Of a stretch of 64,000 bases of DNA, positions 35,930 through 47,112 are shown one piece after another. Numbering within the stretch: the stretch's first letter is position 1; every line of letters begins with the position of its first letter. This stretch comes from Methylomonas koyamae (GTDB lineage Bacteria; Pseudomonadota; Gammaproteobacteria; Methylococcales; Methylomonadaceae): positions 3,162,001 to 3,226,000 of the forward strand of contig NZ_AP019777.1 in assembly GCF_019669905.1 (NCBI RefSeq), written 5' to 3'. Made by a program: the position numbers and the translations under genes. The notes below the pieces were generated by a model. That model was not told where the DNA came from, ran no database searches, and was given only the letters and a program-made list of their open reading frames with translations.

Positions 35930-37399
35930 ATGCGCAACCCTCTATTCACCGCCGCCGGTTTTACCCTGGCGCTAACCACCGTCAGTTGCAGTTCTCTGCA
36001 CCAGAACGCCGTCAAGCAGGCAGCGGATGCCGCTGGCGTCGATAGCATCAAATCCATCGAATTCAGCGGCACCGGCCGCTGGTACCAGTTTGGCCAAGCG
36101 CCCAGCCCCGAACTACCGTGGCCGCCGTTTGCGGTAAAAAGCTATACCGCTGACATCAATTACGAAACGGCCAGCGCGCGGGTGCAAATCAGCCGTTTGC
36201 AGGAGATAGGAGCCGGCCGCAATCGGCCGGTGCCGACCGAGCAAAAAGTCGATCAATATATTAACGGCAACGTGGCCTGGAATCTGGCGCCGCCGGCGGC
36301 CAACGCCAGTACGCCAACGGTCACGCCGCAACCGGCGGCAAGCGCAGAACGCGCGGCGGAAATTTGGAGCACGCCACAAGGCTTTTTACGTGCGGCGCAA
36401 ACTCATCAAGCCAAATCGGAGGCCAAGGGCGAGAACACCGAAGTCAGCTTTACAGTGGCCGGCAAATACCGCTATGTCGGTACGCTGAATGCCGAACACC
36501 AACTGACCAATGTCAAAACCTGGATCGATAATCCGGTGCTGGGCGACACCTTAGTCGAAACCCGCTTCAGCGATTACAAAGCCTTTGACGGCGGCGAGTT
36601 CCCCAGCCACATCGTCCGCCTGGCCGGCGGTTTTCCGGTGCTGGACATCAATGTCAACAATGTCAAAGCCAACCTGCCGGTCGATCTACCCATTCCCGCC
36701 GAAGCTTCCAAAAAGCCCTCTGTCGTCGTAGCGGCCAATAAATTGGCCGACGGCGTGTATTACTTGACCGGCGGCACGCACCATAGCGTGGCGATCGAGC
36801 AGAAAGATCACATCGTTTTGGTGGAAGCGCCGCTGAATGAAGAACGCTCGTTGGCCCTGATCGAAAAACTGAAAGAGACTGTCCCCAACAAACCGATCAA
36901 GTATTTGGTCAATACTCACGCCCACTTCGACCATTCCGGCGGCTTACGGACCTTCGTCGATGCCGGCGCGACCATCGTCACCCACGACCCCAATCAAAGT
37001 TACTATCAAACCATTTGGAGCAATCCGCATTCGATCAATCCGGACCGGCTGGAAGCGTCGAAAAAAGCCGCGAAGTTCGAGAGTTTTACCGGTAAAAAAG
37101 TATTGAGCGACGGCAAACGCAGCATCGAGATCCATTCGCTGGCCGATAACAGCCATAACGATGCCTTTATTGCGGTGTATTTGCCCAAGGAAAAAATTCT
37201 GGTCGAGGCTGACGCTTACACACCGCTGGCCGCCAACGCGCCGGCACCGAGTTCGCCTAACCCCTATTCGGTGAATCTGTACCAGAACATTCAAAAACTG
37301 AAACTGGATGTGAAGCAGATTGCCGCATTGCACGGGCCACGGGTAGTAACGCTGGCCGATTTGCGCAACGCCATCGGCATCACCAAAGCCGCCCGCTAA
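35930..37399 (+). CDS. Metallo-beta-lactamase-fold lipoprotein
   Basis: 489 aa from the ATG at 35930, which has AGGAG 5 nt upstream; an open frame begins at 35840 but lacks start signals. The N-terminus looks like a lipoprotein signal (FTLALTTVSCSS). Residues about 25-270 form an extra domain without a recognised match. The C-terminal half is a metallo-beta-lactamase fold with the metal-binding motif NTHAHFDHSGG, a later His in LADNSHNDAFI, Asp in LVEADAYTP and a final His in ALHGPR. It is probably a Zn-dependent hydrolase of unknown substrate at the cell envelope. It follows the superoxide-reductase-like gene, but a terminator separates them. Confidence 0.85.
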   Translation: MRNPLFTAAGFTLALTTVSCSSLHQNAVKQAADAAGVDSIKSIEFSGTGRWYQFGQAPSPELPWPPFAVKSYTADINYETASARVQISRLQEIGAGRNRPVPTEQKVDQYINGNVAWNLAPPAANASTPTVTPQPAASAERAAEIWSTPQGFLRAAQTHQAKSEAKGENTEVSFTVAGKYRYVGTLNAEHQLTNVKTWIDNPVLGDTLVETRFSDYKAFDGGEFPSHIVRLAGGFPVLDINVNNVKANLPVDLPIPAEASKKPSVVVAANKLADGVYYLTGGTHHSVAIEQKDHIVLVEAPLNEERSLALIEKLKETVPNKPIKYLVNTHAHFDHSGGLRTFVDAGATIVTHDPNQSYYQTIWSNPHSINPDRLEASKKAAKFESFTGKKVLSDGKRSIEIHSLADNSHNDAFIAVYLPKEKILVEADAYTPLAANAPAPSSPNPYSVNLYQNIQKLKLDVKQIAALHGPRVVTLADLRNAIGITKAAR

Positions 37400-38108
37400 A
37401 CAAGAAAGACCGCTGCCAAGACATTGCGTGGGAACGAAAACGTTACCCACGCACCTCAGTTCCCCCCCTCCGACACCATCCGTCATCCAAGCCGGTTAAA
37501 GCGCTTCCTAGCCGCAATGCCGTCAAGTTAAGAAAACCCTGAACAAGTCTGTTTTTGATATTCCAACGCGAAGAAAAACACTTCAATTTTATCCAGGTCC
37601 GCCGATTTGCCCCTGATTTCCCAGGGGGCGGGACCGGATTTCGCCCTGGGTGGGCAACCAGGCGTTTCGAATCGGGTACTCGTCAAGCCGGCTGAAGCGA
37701 TGGCTTGGATGTAGCGTTCCGTCATGGCGGCAGAAGCCAAACCAGGTAGGCGTTGCGTTCCTGCGGGTTAAAGTCGACGACCAGGCGTTATCGATGCGAT
37801 CGGCCTATAGCTGCCGCTGAGGATGCTGGCGAAATTTTCCAGCCTTAAGTTCAGAGGATGGCGGCTTTTCGGCACGCGATCTTGCGTCCTTTTTGGTTCG
37901 CCCAGGCCATTTTGCGACATTCAAGAAAGAGGGCAACCAGTGGTTCAAACAGCAGGTTTTAAATCATAGATGAGGCGTTACCGAAAAATTGAACAACCGA
38001 TTAAGTGAAACACCTGCTATTTTTGAGCGTCCGTCAGGACTAAGCCGATGCCCAATTTCGGGCTTTTGGCTTGCCTATCATCAGTCATTTAACACGCCTA
38101 TTCGTAAT
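37400..38108. other. Intergenic stretch with hairpin and repeat
   Basis: About 700 bp between the MBL gene and the PAS kinase. It contains a GCGTGGGAACG AAAA CGTTACCCACGC hairpin (37426-37452, no T-run) and copy 3 of the 125-bp repeat (37681-37805). A frame from TTG 37989 runs in phase into the kinase and could add 40 residues to it. No other gene was seen. Confidence 0.45.
37681..37805. repeat. 125-bp dispersed repeat, copy 3
   Basis: Same length and landmarks as 25322-25446 and 25804-25928 but 12 kb away and not linked to a SOD gene, although it too begins with the codons for RQAG and a stop. This shows the element is mobile or was copied independently of the chrC duplication. Confidence 0.75.
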
Positions 38109-40223
38109 ATGGACCCCTATAAACGCATTTTTGAGTCTACTCCCGATGGTTTATTGGTTATTAATAAATTTGGGAGTATTTCGGTGGTAAACGAGCAAGC
38201 GGAACGGATGTTTGGCTACGACCGCGATGAACTGGTTGGTAAGGAAATCGAAATCCTGATCCCCAGTCAGTTCGCCTCCCATCATGTCAAGCACCGTTCG
38301 GACTACTTTAAAAATCCCAGATCGCGCCCCATGGGGGCTGGTCTGGAGTTATTCGGTCGTCGCAAGGATAACAGCGAATTTCCGGTCGACATCATGCTCA
38401 GTCCTATCGGTGTCGAAGCGGAAAGCGCCGTTTTATGTGTGGTCCGCGACATTACTGAGCGACATCGTGCGGAAAAGAAGTTTCGTGGTTTGCTCGAGTC
38501 GGCCCCGGATGCGATGGTGATCGTCGATGCCAACGGCCACATTGTATTGGTGAATTCGCAGACAGAAATAATGTTCGGCTACCGGCGCGACGAGCTGCTG
38601 GGGAAACCGGTTGAAACACTGATGCCGAAACGCTTTCGTACGCATCATTCAGACCATCGCAACGGTTATTTTGCGGGTCCTAGGGTCCGTCCGATGGGCG
38701 CCGGCTTGGAATTGTACGGTTTGCGGAAGGATGGCTCGGAATTTCCGATCGAGATCAGTCTGAGTCCGTTAGAGACCGAAGAAGGTGTTTTGATATCCAG
38801 CGCCATTCGCGATATTAGCCGGCGCAGGAGCGCTGAAAACGAGCGTTCGCGTCTTGCCGCCATTGTGGAATCGGCAACCGATGCCATCATCGGCAAAAAG
38901 CTGGATGGTACGATTTTGAGTTGGAATCCCGCCGCAGAACGCCTATTTGGCTACCGATCGGACGAGGTGATTGGACAGAACATCAAGATGCTGATCCCGC
39001 CGGATCGCTTAGAGGAAGAATCTCGCATCTTAAATTTGATCCGCAATGACGCGCGTGTCGAGCCTTACGAAAGCGTCAGACAACGTAAGGACGGTACGTT
39101 GATCGAAGTATGGCTGACCATGTCGCCGGTAAAAGACGCCGACGGTAATGTCATCGGCGCGTCTAAGATCGTTGCCGACATCACCGGACGCCGGCGCGCC
39201 GAGAAAAAATTCCGGGGTTTGCTCGAGTCGGCCCCGGATGCCATGGTGATCGTCAATGCCAATGGCCAAATCGTATTGGTGAATTCGCAGACAGAAAAAA
39301 TGTTCGGCTACCCGCGCGATGAGCTGCTGGGGAAACCGGTTGAAACACTCATGCCCCAACGAATGCGCGAGCATCATCCAGGCCATCGCAAGGGTTATTT
39401 TGCAAATCCCAGGGTCCGTCCGATGGGCGTTGGCTTGGAACTGTACGGCTTGCGGAAGGATGGCTCGGAATTTCCGATCGAGATCAGTCTGAGCCCGTTA
39501 GAAACCGAAGAAGGCGTTTTGATATCCAGCGCCATTCGGGATATTAGCGAGCGCACGCAAGCGGAGAAAAAGATTCTGGAGTCTCTGCGGGAAAAAGAAG
39601 TGCTGCTTAAGGAGGTGCATCATCGCGTCAAGAACAACTTGGCCGTGATTTCCAGTCTGTTTTACCTGCAGTCGACCTACACGACTGACGAACTGATGCT
39701 GAAAATTTTGCAGGAATGTCAGGACAGGGTGCGTTCGATGGCTTTGGTGCATGAAAGCCTCTATGGTTCGGAAAATTTCGCAGCGGTCAATTTTGCCGAG
39801 TATGCACGTAATCTTAGTGAACAATTGATTCATACCTATGGACTAACCACCAACCAGATTCAATTAACGACAGACATGGATACCCTTCTAATCGGCATAG
39901 ATTTGGCGGTGCCATGCGGCTTGATCTTGAACGAATTGCTGACCAACGCCATCAAGCATGCCTTCCCGAACGGGCAACAGGGTATGATCGGATTAGGCTT
40001 ACGCTTTACCGATAACGATCGCGTATTCAGGTTGCTTGTGAGCGATAATGGTATCGGGTTACCTACCGGGCTCAATATCGAGACCTGTCCGTCGCTGGGA
40101 CTACGCCTGATTCGGTCTTTGACTCGCCAAGTTGGCGGGCACTTCGAATTTGCAGCCACGCATCCAGGAACGGAAGCACGACTTACCGTGCGATTGGATC
40201 ATCATCATAATGACAGACAATAA
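38109..40223 (+). CDS. Multi-PAS sensor histidine kinase (HisKA_2/HWE type)
   Basis: 704 aa from ATG 38109; TTG 37989 is an alternative start adding 40 residues. No transmembrane helices are visible, so it should be cytoplasmic. Four PAS/PAC units: about 1-120, 121-240, 245-360 and 364-480. Units 2 and 4 are near-identical (both contain [22 protein letters not shown] and [13 protein letters not shown]). A HisKA_2-type dimerisation domain follows with the phospho-acceptor in [14 protein letters not shown] (His504/505), then an HATPase_c domain with [13 protein letters not shown] and [11 protein letters not shown] units may bind heme, flavin or small ligands; no diagnostic Cys or His for a cofactor was noted. 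It overlaps the next gene by 14 nt, its likely phosphorylation target. Confidence 0.9.
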   Translation: MDPYKRIFESTPDGLLVINKFGSISVVNEQAERMFGYDRDELVGKEIEILIPSQFASHHVKHRSDYFKNPRSRPMGAGLELFGRRKDNSEFPVDIMLSPIGVEAESAVLCVVRDITERHRAEKKFRGLLESAPDAMVIVDANGHIVLVNSQTEIMFGYRRDELLGKPVETLMPKRFRTHHSDHRNGYFAGPRVRPMGAGLELYGLRKDGSEFPIEISLSPLETEEGVLISSAIRDISRRRSAENERSRLAAIVESATDAIIGKKLDGTILSWNPAAERLFGYRSDEVIGQNIKMLIPPDRLEEESRILNLIRNDARVEPYESVRQRKDGTLIEVWLTMSPVKDADGNVIGASKIVADITGRRRAEKKFRGLLESAPDAMVIVNANGQIVLVNSQTEKMFGYPRDELLGKPVETLMPQRMREHHPGHRKGYFANPRVRPMGVGLELYGLRKDGSEFPIEISLSPLETEEGVLISSAIRDISERTQAEKKILESLREKEVLLKEVHHRVKNNLAVISSLFYLQSTYTTDELMLKILQECQDRVRSMALVHESLYGSENFAAVNFAEYARNLSEQLIHTYGLTTNQIQLTTDMDTLLIGIDLAVPCGLILNELLTNAIKHAFPNGQQGMIGLGLRFTDNDRVFRLLVSDNGIGLPTGLNIETCPSLGLRLIRSLTRQVGGHFEFAATHPGTEARLTVRLDHHHNDRQ

Positions 40224-43200
40224 TCAGACTTTGGGTAAACGCATTTTAATCGTCGAGGACGAAGCCCTTATCGCCGAGGAAATGCAAGATCGGTTACAAC
40301 GCTTGGGTTATCAGGTCGCCGGTATTGCTGACACCGGGCCTACGGCCATCAGTATCGCCGAACAAACCCGGCCCGATCTGGTGTTAATGGACATCCAGCT
40401 CAAAGGCGAGATGGATGGCATCGAAACCGCGGAGCGCATTTATCGGCAGCTACATATTCCTGTGGTCTATGTGACGGCGCACGCCGATCATGCCACCCTC
40501 CATCGTGCTAAAAACATCGCGCAATTCGGCTACATACTTAAACCGTTCCAAGAACGAGAGCTAATGGCCTCCATCCCCATGGCGCTGCATCGCCACAGTG
40601 TGGAGAAGCTGCTCCAGGACAGCCAGATTACCTATGCGACCATATTAGCCAGCATTAGCGACGGCGTTATCGTCACCGATGAGCACGCCCGCCTGCGTTT
40701 CCTGAATCCCGTAGCCGAAAAGCTAACCGGATGGCGTCTTTCGGAAGCGCACGGTGCTGCTGTCGAAAGCGTTTTAACGCTGGTTGACGAAGTCACTCAG
40801 CGCACATTCGAAAATCCACTTATTCAGGTGCTGCAAACAAAGTCCGTTGCCACCTTTAGCGAAGCCTGTTTGTTAATCGATCGCAATGGACGAGCCATAC
40901 CCATCGACTACAGCGCCGCTCCCGTGATAGGGACCTCCGGCGGCCTGGTCGGAGCCGTCGTCGTGGTCAGAGATATCAATGCCCAGCGTGCCGCTGAAAG
41001 GAAATTCAGAGGCCTGCTGGAATCGGCGCCGGATGCCATGGTGGTCGTCAATGAAGGCGGTCAAATCGTATTGGTCAATTCGCAGACAGAGAAAATATTC
41101 GGTTATCCGCGTCAGGAGCTGCTCAACCAGCCGGTCGAAAAACTCATGCCGGCCCGCTTGCGGGAACAACATCCCGGGCATCGTCAAGGTTATGTTGCCA
41201 GCCCGCGGGTGCGGTCCATGGGCGCGAGCATGGAGTTGTATGGTCTACGGAAGGACGGTACCGAATTTCCGATCGAGATGAGTTTAAGTCCGCTGCAGAT
41301 CGATGATGGCCTACTGGTTTTCAGTAATATCCGCGACACAACTGATCGCAAGCAACGCGATGCGGAATTGCTCGCCAGCGAACAACGTTTTCGCACGCTG
41401 GTTGAACAGGCATCGGACGGCATTCTTACTGCCGATGCCAATGGGGTCTATCTCGATGTCAATGCGGCCGGCTGTGAAATGTTGGGTTATTCGCGGGAGG
41501 AGATATTGCAAATGTCGATCGCAGACTTGCTCTCTCCCGAGGAAGTATTGCGTATAACACCGGAACTGGCCCGCTTGGGCGAAGGCGCCGCGGTTAAAAG
41601 CGAATGGCGTTTCCGCCGTAAGGATGGTTCGATTTTTGTGGGCGAGATTAATGCCCGGCAATTACCCGACGGTCGATTATTGGCCTTTCTGCGAGACATT
41701 ACCGAAAGAAAGCAGACCGAGGATGCATTGCGCATCAGTCAGGCGCGTTTGGCCGAAGCTCAGAAACTGGCCGAACTCGGGCATTGGGAACTGTGTTTCG
41801 GCAGCAATCAACTGATGTGGTCCGACGATGTACACCGCATCTTCGAAACATCGCCCGAAACGTTCGGCGCGAGCTATCAGTATTTTGAGGAGCGCGTGCA
41901 TCCGCATGACCGGGAGGCTGTCAACCAAGCCTATACCGAGTCACTGCAGAATAAGACGATTTTGGACGTGGAATATCGACTGCTGATGGCCGATGGGCGC
42001 ATTAAATATCTTCATGCCCGCGGGCTGACCGAGTATGACGCCGCCGGCACGCCGCTGCGTTCGCTCGGTACCGTTCAGGACATCAGCAAGCGGAAACAGG
42101 CGGAACAACGCATTGAGCGGCTCAACAAGCTATATGCCACGCTGGCCGAGACTAACGAAGTCATCGTCCGCGTTCAATCCAGAACGGAATTATTTGCCAA
42201 TATCGTCCGCATTGCTGTCGAATTCAGCGAGCTGGCGTGCGCTTGGATTGGCTTGGTCGACGCAAAGAGGCAGCGTTTGCGACCTGTAGCGGTATATGGC
42301 CCCAGTTCATCCTATGTCGACAACCTTTTGATATCGTGCGATCCGCTTCTGCCGGAAGGATCTGGGCCTTGCGGGTTGGCGCTAAACGAAGACAGCCACC
42401 AGCTCAGCAACGACTATCAGCACGATCCAAGAACCGCCCCTTGGCGGGCTGCCGCCAAGTCTTTCGGCATACACTCGGCCGGCTCATTTCCGTTACGACA
42501 GCAGGGACAGGTTATCGGCGTTTTGACGCTTTATGCTAATGAAGTGAACTTTTTTACCGAGGACATCGTTCGTTTATTGGAGGATATGACGATCGACATT
42601 TCTGTCGCGCTGGATCGTTTCGTCCATGAAGAAAAGCGTCAATTGGCTGAAAACGCCGTTCGCGAAAGCGAGATGCGCCTCAATTTGGCCATTGCTTCAT
42701 CCAAATTGGGCATTTACGATGTCAACATCAAGACCGGCGAGAGGACTTACAATTCTGAATACGCCGCCATGCTGGGCTATGAACCGACAGGTTTTGAAGA
42801 AGACGCCGAGAGCTATTTCGAACACATTCATCCCGATGACCGCAAGGCGTGGTTGAACGCTTACAACGACTGCATTTCCGGCAACCGGGAGCATTTCCGC
42901 GCCGAATTTCGCAAGCGCACCGCGGACGGCGATTGGAAATGGATCTCGGCGATTGGCGCCGTGGTAGCGCATGATGCAGACGGAAATCCCTTACGTTTTA
43001 TCGGCACGCATTCCGATATATCAGAACGTAAGTCCAGCGAGGAACATTTGCGTCTCTTGGCATCCGTTTTCGACTCGAGTCACGAATCCATCGTCGTCAC
43101 CGATGTCAATCTCAATATTGTTGCCGTCAATAAGGCTTTTGCGGAAATGACCGGCTACAGCGCCGAAGAGTCCATAGGGCAACATGTCAGGATTTTCAAA

Positions 43201-44736
43201 TCCGGGCATCATGACCATGCGTACTACGAAACCATGTGGCAACACATTAATAGCCTGGGCTATTGGCAAGGCGAGCTTTGGGTGCGGCATAAGAGCGGTG
43301 ACAGCTATCCCTCCCTGACCGCAATCTCGTCAGTCCGCGCTGATAACGGCGGTGTTACCCACTATGTCAAAATATCGGCCGATATTACGCAACACAAGGA
43401 AGCCGAACAACGCATCAAGCAATTGGCCTATTACGATGCCCTGACGGGAATTCCGAACAGAATACTCATGCGCGAGCAGGCGCAAAAGGCATTAGCCCTG
43501 GCGCAACGCAATCAGACCGAGCTTGCCTTATTTTTTATCGATCTCGATCGTTTCAAGAACATCAACGATTCGCTGGGCCATATCGTAGGCGACCAATTGC
43601 TACAGATCATGGCGGAGCGCCTATGTCAACTCGTGCGCGACACGGATACCGTGTGCCGCCTCGGCGGTGACGAGTTCTTATTGCTTCTGTCCGCCGGCGC
43701 CTCTACCGCGGCCCGCGTCGCTCGGAAGTTGTTGGCGGAGTTGGCCGAACCTTATGACATTGCCGGACATTCGTTACGGATTACTTGCAGCATTGGCATC
43801 GGCATTTTTCCCAAGGATGGGGGCGGTTTCGATGAGTTGCTAAAAAATGCCGACATTGCCATGTATAAGGCAAAGGAATCGGGACGCAATGCATTCCATT
43901 TTTTCTCTGCGGAAATGAACGCCGGCGCGATGGAGCGTCTGTTGCTGGAAAACGCCTTGCGGCAGGCACGCGTTAACAATCAGTTTTCGTTGTACTACCA
44001 GCCGCAAATCGATCTGTCCGATGGCCGTGTCATAGGCATGGAGGCATTGATCCGTTGGCAACATCCGGACACGGGTTTCATCTCACCGGCCAAATTTATT
44101 CCGATTGCCGAGGAAACCGGCCTTATTGTGCCGATAGGCGAATGGGTATTGAAGGAAGCATGCCGGCAGAATCGAGCTTGGCAGTTAACCGGTCTGGTCG
44201 ACGTGCCGATTTCCGTCAATCTATCCGTACGCCAGTTTTCGCATGACAATGTGTTGCGTTTGATCAGCAAAACCCTGCGAGAGACTGAGATGCCGGCGAC
44301 GAGTTTGGAAGTCGAGATTACCGAAAGTATCCTGGTGCAGGATGTGGAAAAGACGCTGGGCGTCTTGCATGAGTTGAAGGCCATGGGGGTGAAGATTGCA
44401 GTCGATGACTTCGGAACCGGGTATTCGAGCCTGTCTTATCTGAAGCGCTTTCCATTGGACAGATTAAAAATTGACCAGTCGTTTGTGCGTGACGTGGTCG
44501 AAAACCGGGACGATCAAGCAATCGCTTCCGCTACCATTAATCTTGGGCATAGCCTTGGGCTGGTTGTCATTGCCGAAGGTGTCGAAACCAAAGCGCAATT
44601 GGATGTCCTGCGAACGCTCGGTTGCGACGAAGTTCAAGGTTACTTCTTCGCTAGGCCGATGCCGGCAGTAGCAATGGAGCAGTTCTTACGGGACAAAGTC
44701 ATCAATGGATCGAAGAATTACATTGAGCGCTGTTAA
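40210..44736 (+). CDS. Response regulator with PAS/GAF, GGDEF and EAL domains (cyclic-di-GMP)
   Basis: 1508 aa; the ATG at 40210 lies inside the end of the kinase gene, so translation is coupled. Order: receiver domain (Asp61 in LVLMDIQL, Lys in YILKPF); several PAS units (about 140-640); a GAF domain (about 650-800); two more PAS units (about 815-1065); GGDEF (canonical RLGGDEF, about 1150); EAL (GMEALIRW, about 1276; then NLSVRQF, EITES and [19 protein letters not shown]). An RDTD inhibitory-site motif sits exactly five residues before GGDEF. Both catalytic sites look intact, so it could make and break cyclic-di-GMP. The third PAS-like unit ([15 protein letters not shown]) is closely related to units 2 and 4 of the partner kinase. 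Physiological signal unknown. Confidence 0.92.
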   Translation: MTDNNQTLGKRILIVEDEALIAEEMQDRLQRLGYQVAGIADTGPTAISIAEQTRPDLVLMDIQLKGEMDGIETAERIYRQLHIPVVYVTAHADHATLHRAKNIAQFGYILKPFQERELMASIPMALHRHSVEKLLQDSQITYATILASISDGVIVTDEHARLRFLNPVAEKLTGWRLSEAHGAAVESVLTLVDEVTQRTFENPLIQVLQTKSVATFSEACLLIDRNGRAIPIDYSAAPVIGTSGGLVGAVVVVRDINAQRAAERKFRGLLESAPDAMVVVNEGGQIVLVNSQTEKIFGYPRQELLNQPVEKLMPARLREQHPGHRQGYVASPRVRSMGASMELYGLRKDGTEFPIEMSLSPLQIDDGLLVFSNIRDTTDRKQRDAELLASEQRFRTLVEQASDGILTADANGVYLDVNAAGCEMLGYSREEILQMSIADLLSPEEVLRITPELARLGEGAAVKSEWRFRRKDGSIFVGEINARQLPDGRLLAFLRDITERKQTEDALRISQARLAEAQKLAELGHWELCFGSNQLMWSDDVHRIFETSPETFGASYQYFEERVHPHDREAVNQAYTESLQNKTILDVEYRLLMADGRIKYLHARGLTEYDAAGTPLRSLGTVQDISKRKQAEQRIERLNKLYATLAETNEVIVRVQSRTELFANIVRIAVEFSELACAWIGLVDAKRQRLRPVAVYGPSSSYVDNLLISCDPLLPEGSGPCGLALNEDSHQLSNDYQHDPRTAPWRAAAKSFGIHSAGSFPLRQQGQVIGVLTLYANEVNFFTEDIVRLLEDMTIDISVALDRFVHEEKRQLAENAVRESEMRLNLAIASSKLGIYDVNIKTGERTYNSEYAAMLGYEPTGFEEDAESYFEHIHPDDRKAWLNAYNDCISGNREHFRAEFRKRTADGDWKWISAIGAVVAHDADGNPLRFIGTHSDISERKSSEEHLRLLASVFDSSHESIVVTDVNLNIVAVNKAFAEMTGYSAEESIGQHVRIFKSGHHDHAYYETMWQHINSLGYWQGELWVRHKSGDSYPSLTAISSVRADNGGVTHYVKISADITQHKEAEQRIKQLAYYDALTGIPNRILMREQAQKALALAQRNQTELALFFIDLDRFKNINDSLGHIVGDQLLQIMAERLCQLVRDTDTVCRLGGDEFLLLLSAGASTAARVARKLLAELAEPYDIAGHSLRITCSIGIGIFPKDGGGFDELLKNADIAMYKAKESGRNAFHFFSAEMNAGAMERLLLENALRQARVNNQFSLYYQPQIDLSDGRVIGMEALIRWQHPDTGFISPAKFIPIAEETGLIVPIGEWVLKEACRQNRAWQLTGLVDVPISVNLSVRQFSHDNVLRLISKTLRETEMPATSLEVEITESILVQDVEKTLGVLHELKAMGVKIAVDDFGTGYSSLSYLKRFPLDRLKIDQSFVRDVVENRDDQAIASATINLGHSLGLVVIAEGVETKAQLDVLRTLGCDEVQGYFFARPMPAVAMEQFLRDKVINGSKNYIERC

Positions 44737-44815
44737 ATTATCCGAGCAGACATGCAAATCTCAAGCCAAACATTGAAGCTTGACTTATCGTATTGAATTT
44801 AGAGCCTATAAACGC

Positions 44816-44986
44816 TTAGTTTTGAAAAAACGCCCGCTGGCAACCTGTTTTGAGGAGATAGAAGCTACCGTTCAATAGGACTCGGAACTCTCGCGGTTTT
44901 GAACCACCGGGCTTTAGGCGTTTGAACCGTTCCAGTAAGGGCTCAACAAGCTCCCAACAATCGTCCGAAATTTCTTGATAGCCCAT
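44816..44986 (-). pseudogene. IS5-family transposase fragment (N-terminus only)
   Basis: From ATG 44986 the frame reads SDDCWELVEPLLERFKRL and LLNGSFYLLKTGCQ, the typical N-terminal DUF4096-like domain of IS5-type transposases. It then diverges and stops. The DDE core is missing on both sides, so this is a remnant. No terminal repeats were identified. The 530 bp to its right contain only short frames; one on the plus strand ends NEWKALHDGAKDEDTILQ near 45180-45240, with no start. Confidence 0.7.
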
Positions 44987-45518
44987 AACTGGCAAATGCC
45001 ATCGATAAATCAAGAGATTATTCAATATTCACAACATCAGGCACTAGTTGTGCCGGATATCTTCTAACCACCCGACTGCGCAACAGCAGGCACCCAAATT
45101 ACGGCGCCTTCGGCACTGCCAGCGAAACCCGGTATTAGCGCCGGCCCAGCCCGGCCTGTAAACGAATGGAAGGCCCTCCACGACGGCGCCAAGGACGAAG
45201 ACACCATCCTGCAAATTGTCGGCATCGGCCCGGCAACATCGGTGCCGGCGCCGGCCAAATAAGCGGCAGCGCTAGTGGGTACAAGCGGCGACGGCTGCTG
45301 CCACGGCAACAACCCTGCAACAACACTTGCGCCGGCAAAAACATATTCCGGGCATTGTTATTTAAATCGCCAATAAAATCAGAGCATTAGCTCTGGCACG
45401 CAATTTGTGTATTCCATTACGGCGCCGCGCATGTCTCGATTAGCCTTGGCCAACCTTTGCGTAACCGGTGTCGAATTCACTTTTTAAACAAACCAATCCA
45501 ATAACGGGGGACTTTCCT

Positions 45519-45848
45519 ATGAAAAAAATCGCGATTATCAGCGCCTTACTGTTAACCAGCACCGGCGTATTTGCCGAAGAGCACGCGGCCGAAGCGTTGA
45601 AACATTCCGAGCACGCCGTGACTCACGGCCAATCCGGTCACGCCGAGCAGTTGGTCGAACATGCCGGCAAGGCGCTGGACCACGCCAAACAAGCCGAAGG
45701 CGTAGCCAGCGGTTCGGCGAAAACCCATGTATCCGCCGGCATCAAATCGTTGGAAGAATCGATTGCCCACGGTAAACAAAACCACGCCGACGTGGCCACC
45801 AAACACGCCGAGGAAGCGGTAGGCCATTTCAAAGCCAGCAACGGTTAA
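45519..45848 (+). CDS. smbP: Small metal-binding protein SmbP-like
   Basis: 109 aa. ATG 45519 gives a clean signal peptide (MKKIAIISALLLTSTGVFA) with a G-rich ribosome-binding site upstream; the frame open from 45468 is too long. The mature protein is an all-helical, His-rich repeat (HAAEALKHSEHAVTHG, HAEQLVEHAGKALDHAKQA, HADVATKHAEEAVGH). This is the pattern of SmbP from Nitrosomonas, a periplasmic protein binding copper and other divalent metals. It lies between the IS5 remnant and the convergent HupE-like gene. Metal storage for copper-dependent enzymes is a reasonable but unproven role. Confidence 0.85.
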   Translation: MKKIAIISALLLTSTGVFAEEHAAEALKHSEHAVTHGQSGHAEQLVEHAGKALDHAKQAEGVASGSAKTHVSAGIKSLEESIAHGKQNHADVATKHAEEAVGHFKASNG

Positions 45849-45993
45849 AGCTATTTCCCAAGCCGATAGCCGGGGCGTTTTAACCGCGCCGGCCTTCGGC
45901 CGCCCGGCTCAGGATTCGCCGGGACGCAAAACTTAAACCTTACATCGGCGCGGATTGCGCCAAACAGCATCCTCTCACCGCAGCGGAATCCGC

Positions 45994-47112
45994 TCAGAAA
46001 ATCTGCAAACTGATCTCCAGACTGCGCTCGGCCAGCCAAATGCAGGCCAGCGCCGCAATCGCCGCCGAGCTCCAGCGCATGGCCGAACCCGGATACGCGG
46101 CGAAACGGCCGGCGTATACCACCAGCGGAAACGCTAGCGCCACGACCACCAGTTGTCCGGCCTCGACGCCAAGGTTGAAGCCCAGCAAAGCCGCAATTGG
46201 CGAACTGCTCCCGTTGCCGATATCCAATAACACGCTGGCGATACCCATGCCATGGATCAAACCGAAACCGAACGCCAGCCAGGCCCGGCGCCGCGCCAAC
46301 AGCGGGTAGATATTGTTCAGCGCCGCCAGCGCCACCGATGCGGCGATGGCCGCTTCGACCCAGCGCGCCGGCAAGGCGATGACATGCAATGCGGTCAGGC
46401 TCAAGGTTAACGAATGCGCCAACGTAAATGCGGTGACGACGGCGGCGACCTCCAGCGCAGCCGCGCGCCAACTGCCGACCGCGCGCCAGCCGGTTCGGTC
46501 CCAGGCCAGTCCGGCCGGCAGCAACAGGCTGAACAAAAACAGCAGATGGTCGTAGCCGATCAGGATATGGTGCGCGCCCTCCCCGGCAAAACTCGCCAAT
46601 ACCTGCCAAAGGCTGTGTTCGGTCGCAACGTCGAACGTCTGCCGCTGCGAGTCCGGGCCGAATATAGCCGGCCGGCCGGCGCTGCCGGCCCAACTGAACA
46701 GACCGCGGTGCTGGGCGTCCAGATCGAAAAACAAACGGTAATCCAGCGCCCAGGTCCCGGCCAAGTCCGGACAGGAAAGCGCAAAATTCAATACGGCGTA
46801 GTTGCCATCGCTATGGCTAGCGACCTGCAATTGGCCCGGCTGTAACGCGCAATCCCGGCCGGCACTGGCAACGCTCAGCCGTTGCATGGCATAAGCGAAT
46901 ACGGCATCGCTCATGTTGCGCAATTCGCCCCAGGTAAGCGCGCCGTCGCCGTTTGCGTCCAGGCCCAGTGCGTAATCCAGGTCGCGCAAGGCGATATCCC
47001 AGCGGCCTTGCAGGCGGGCCGGGTCCAGACTCAAATAGCTGTCGCTGGCTTTATGCGCCATGGCCGGGGCGGAGCAGCACAACCATAAGCAGAGTAAGGC
47101 CCAGTTCTTCAT
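45994..47112 (-). CDS. HupE/UreJ-like membrane protein with EF-hand-like loop
   Basis: 372 aa. Signal peptide (LLCLWLCCSAPAMAHK), a periplasmic domain of about 160 residues, then six or so membrane helices with HupE/UreJ_2 motifs: IGYDHLLFLFSLLLPAG, TAFTLAHSLTLSL and GFGLIHGMGIASVL, each with intramembrane His. HupE/UreJ proteins are linked to nickel or other metal uptake. The N-terminal domain contains DANGDGALTWGEL, which fits the 12-residue EF-hand calcium loop (D-N-D...E). The start overlaps the TPR gene stop (ATGA), so translation is coupled. Last gene of the PEP-CTERM/DUF4331 operon. Metal transport is possible; specificity unknown. Confidence 0.8.
   Translation of the reverse strand: MKNWALLCLWLCCSAPAMAHKASDSYLSLDPARLQGRWDIALRDLDYALGLDANGDGALTWGELRNMSDAVFAYAMQRLSVASAGRDCALQPGQLQVASHSDGNYAVLNFALSCPDLAGTWALDYRLFFDLDAQHRGLFSWAGSAGRPAIFGPDSQRQTFDVATEHSLWQVLASFAGEGAHHILIGYDHLLFLFSLLLPAGLAWDRTGWRAVGSWRAAALEVAAVVTAFTLAHSLTLSLTALHVIALPARWVEAAIAASVALAALNNIYPLLARRRAWLAFGFGLIHGMGIASVLLDIGNGSSSPIAALLGFNLGVEAGQLVVVALAFPLVVYAGRFAAYPGSAMRWSSAAIAALACIWLAERSLEISLQIF

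Noticed and set aside
37426..37452. Strong hairpin after the MBL gene as terminator
   Set aside because: The stem is good but there is no T-run after it; kept only as a repeat-like hairpin.
45064..45390. Small genes on both strands right of the IS5 remnant
   Set aside because: Overlapping frames on both strands without start signals; one plus-strand tail looks protein-like but has no beginning.
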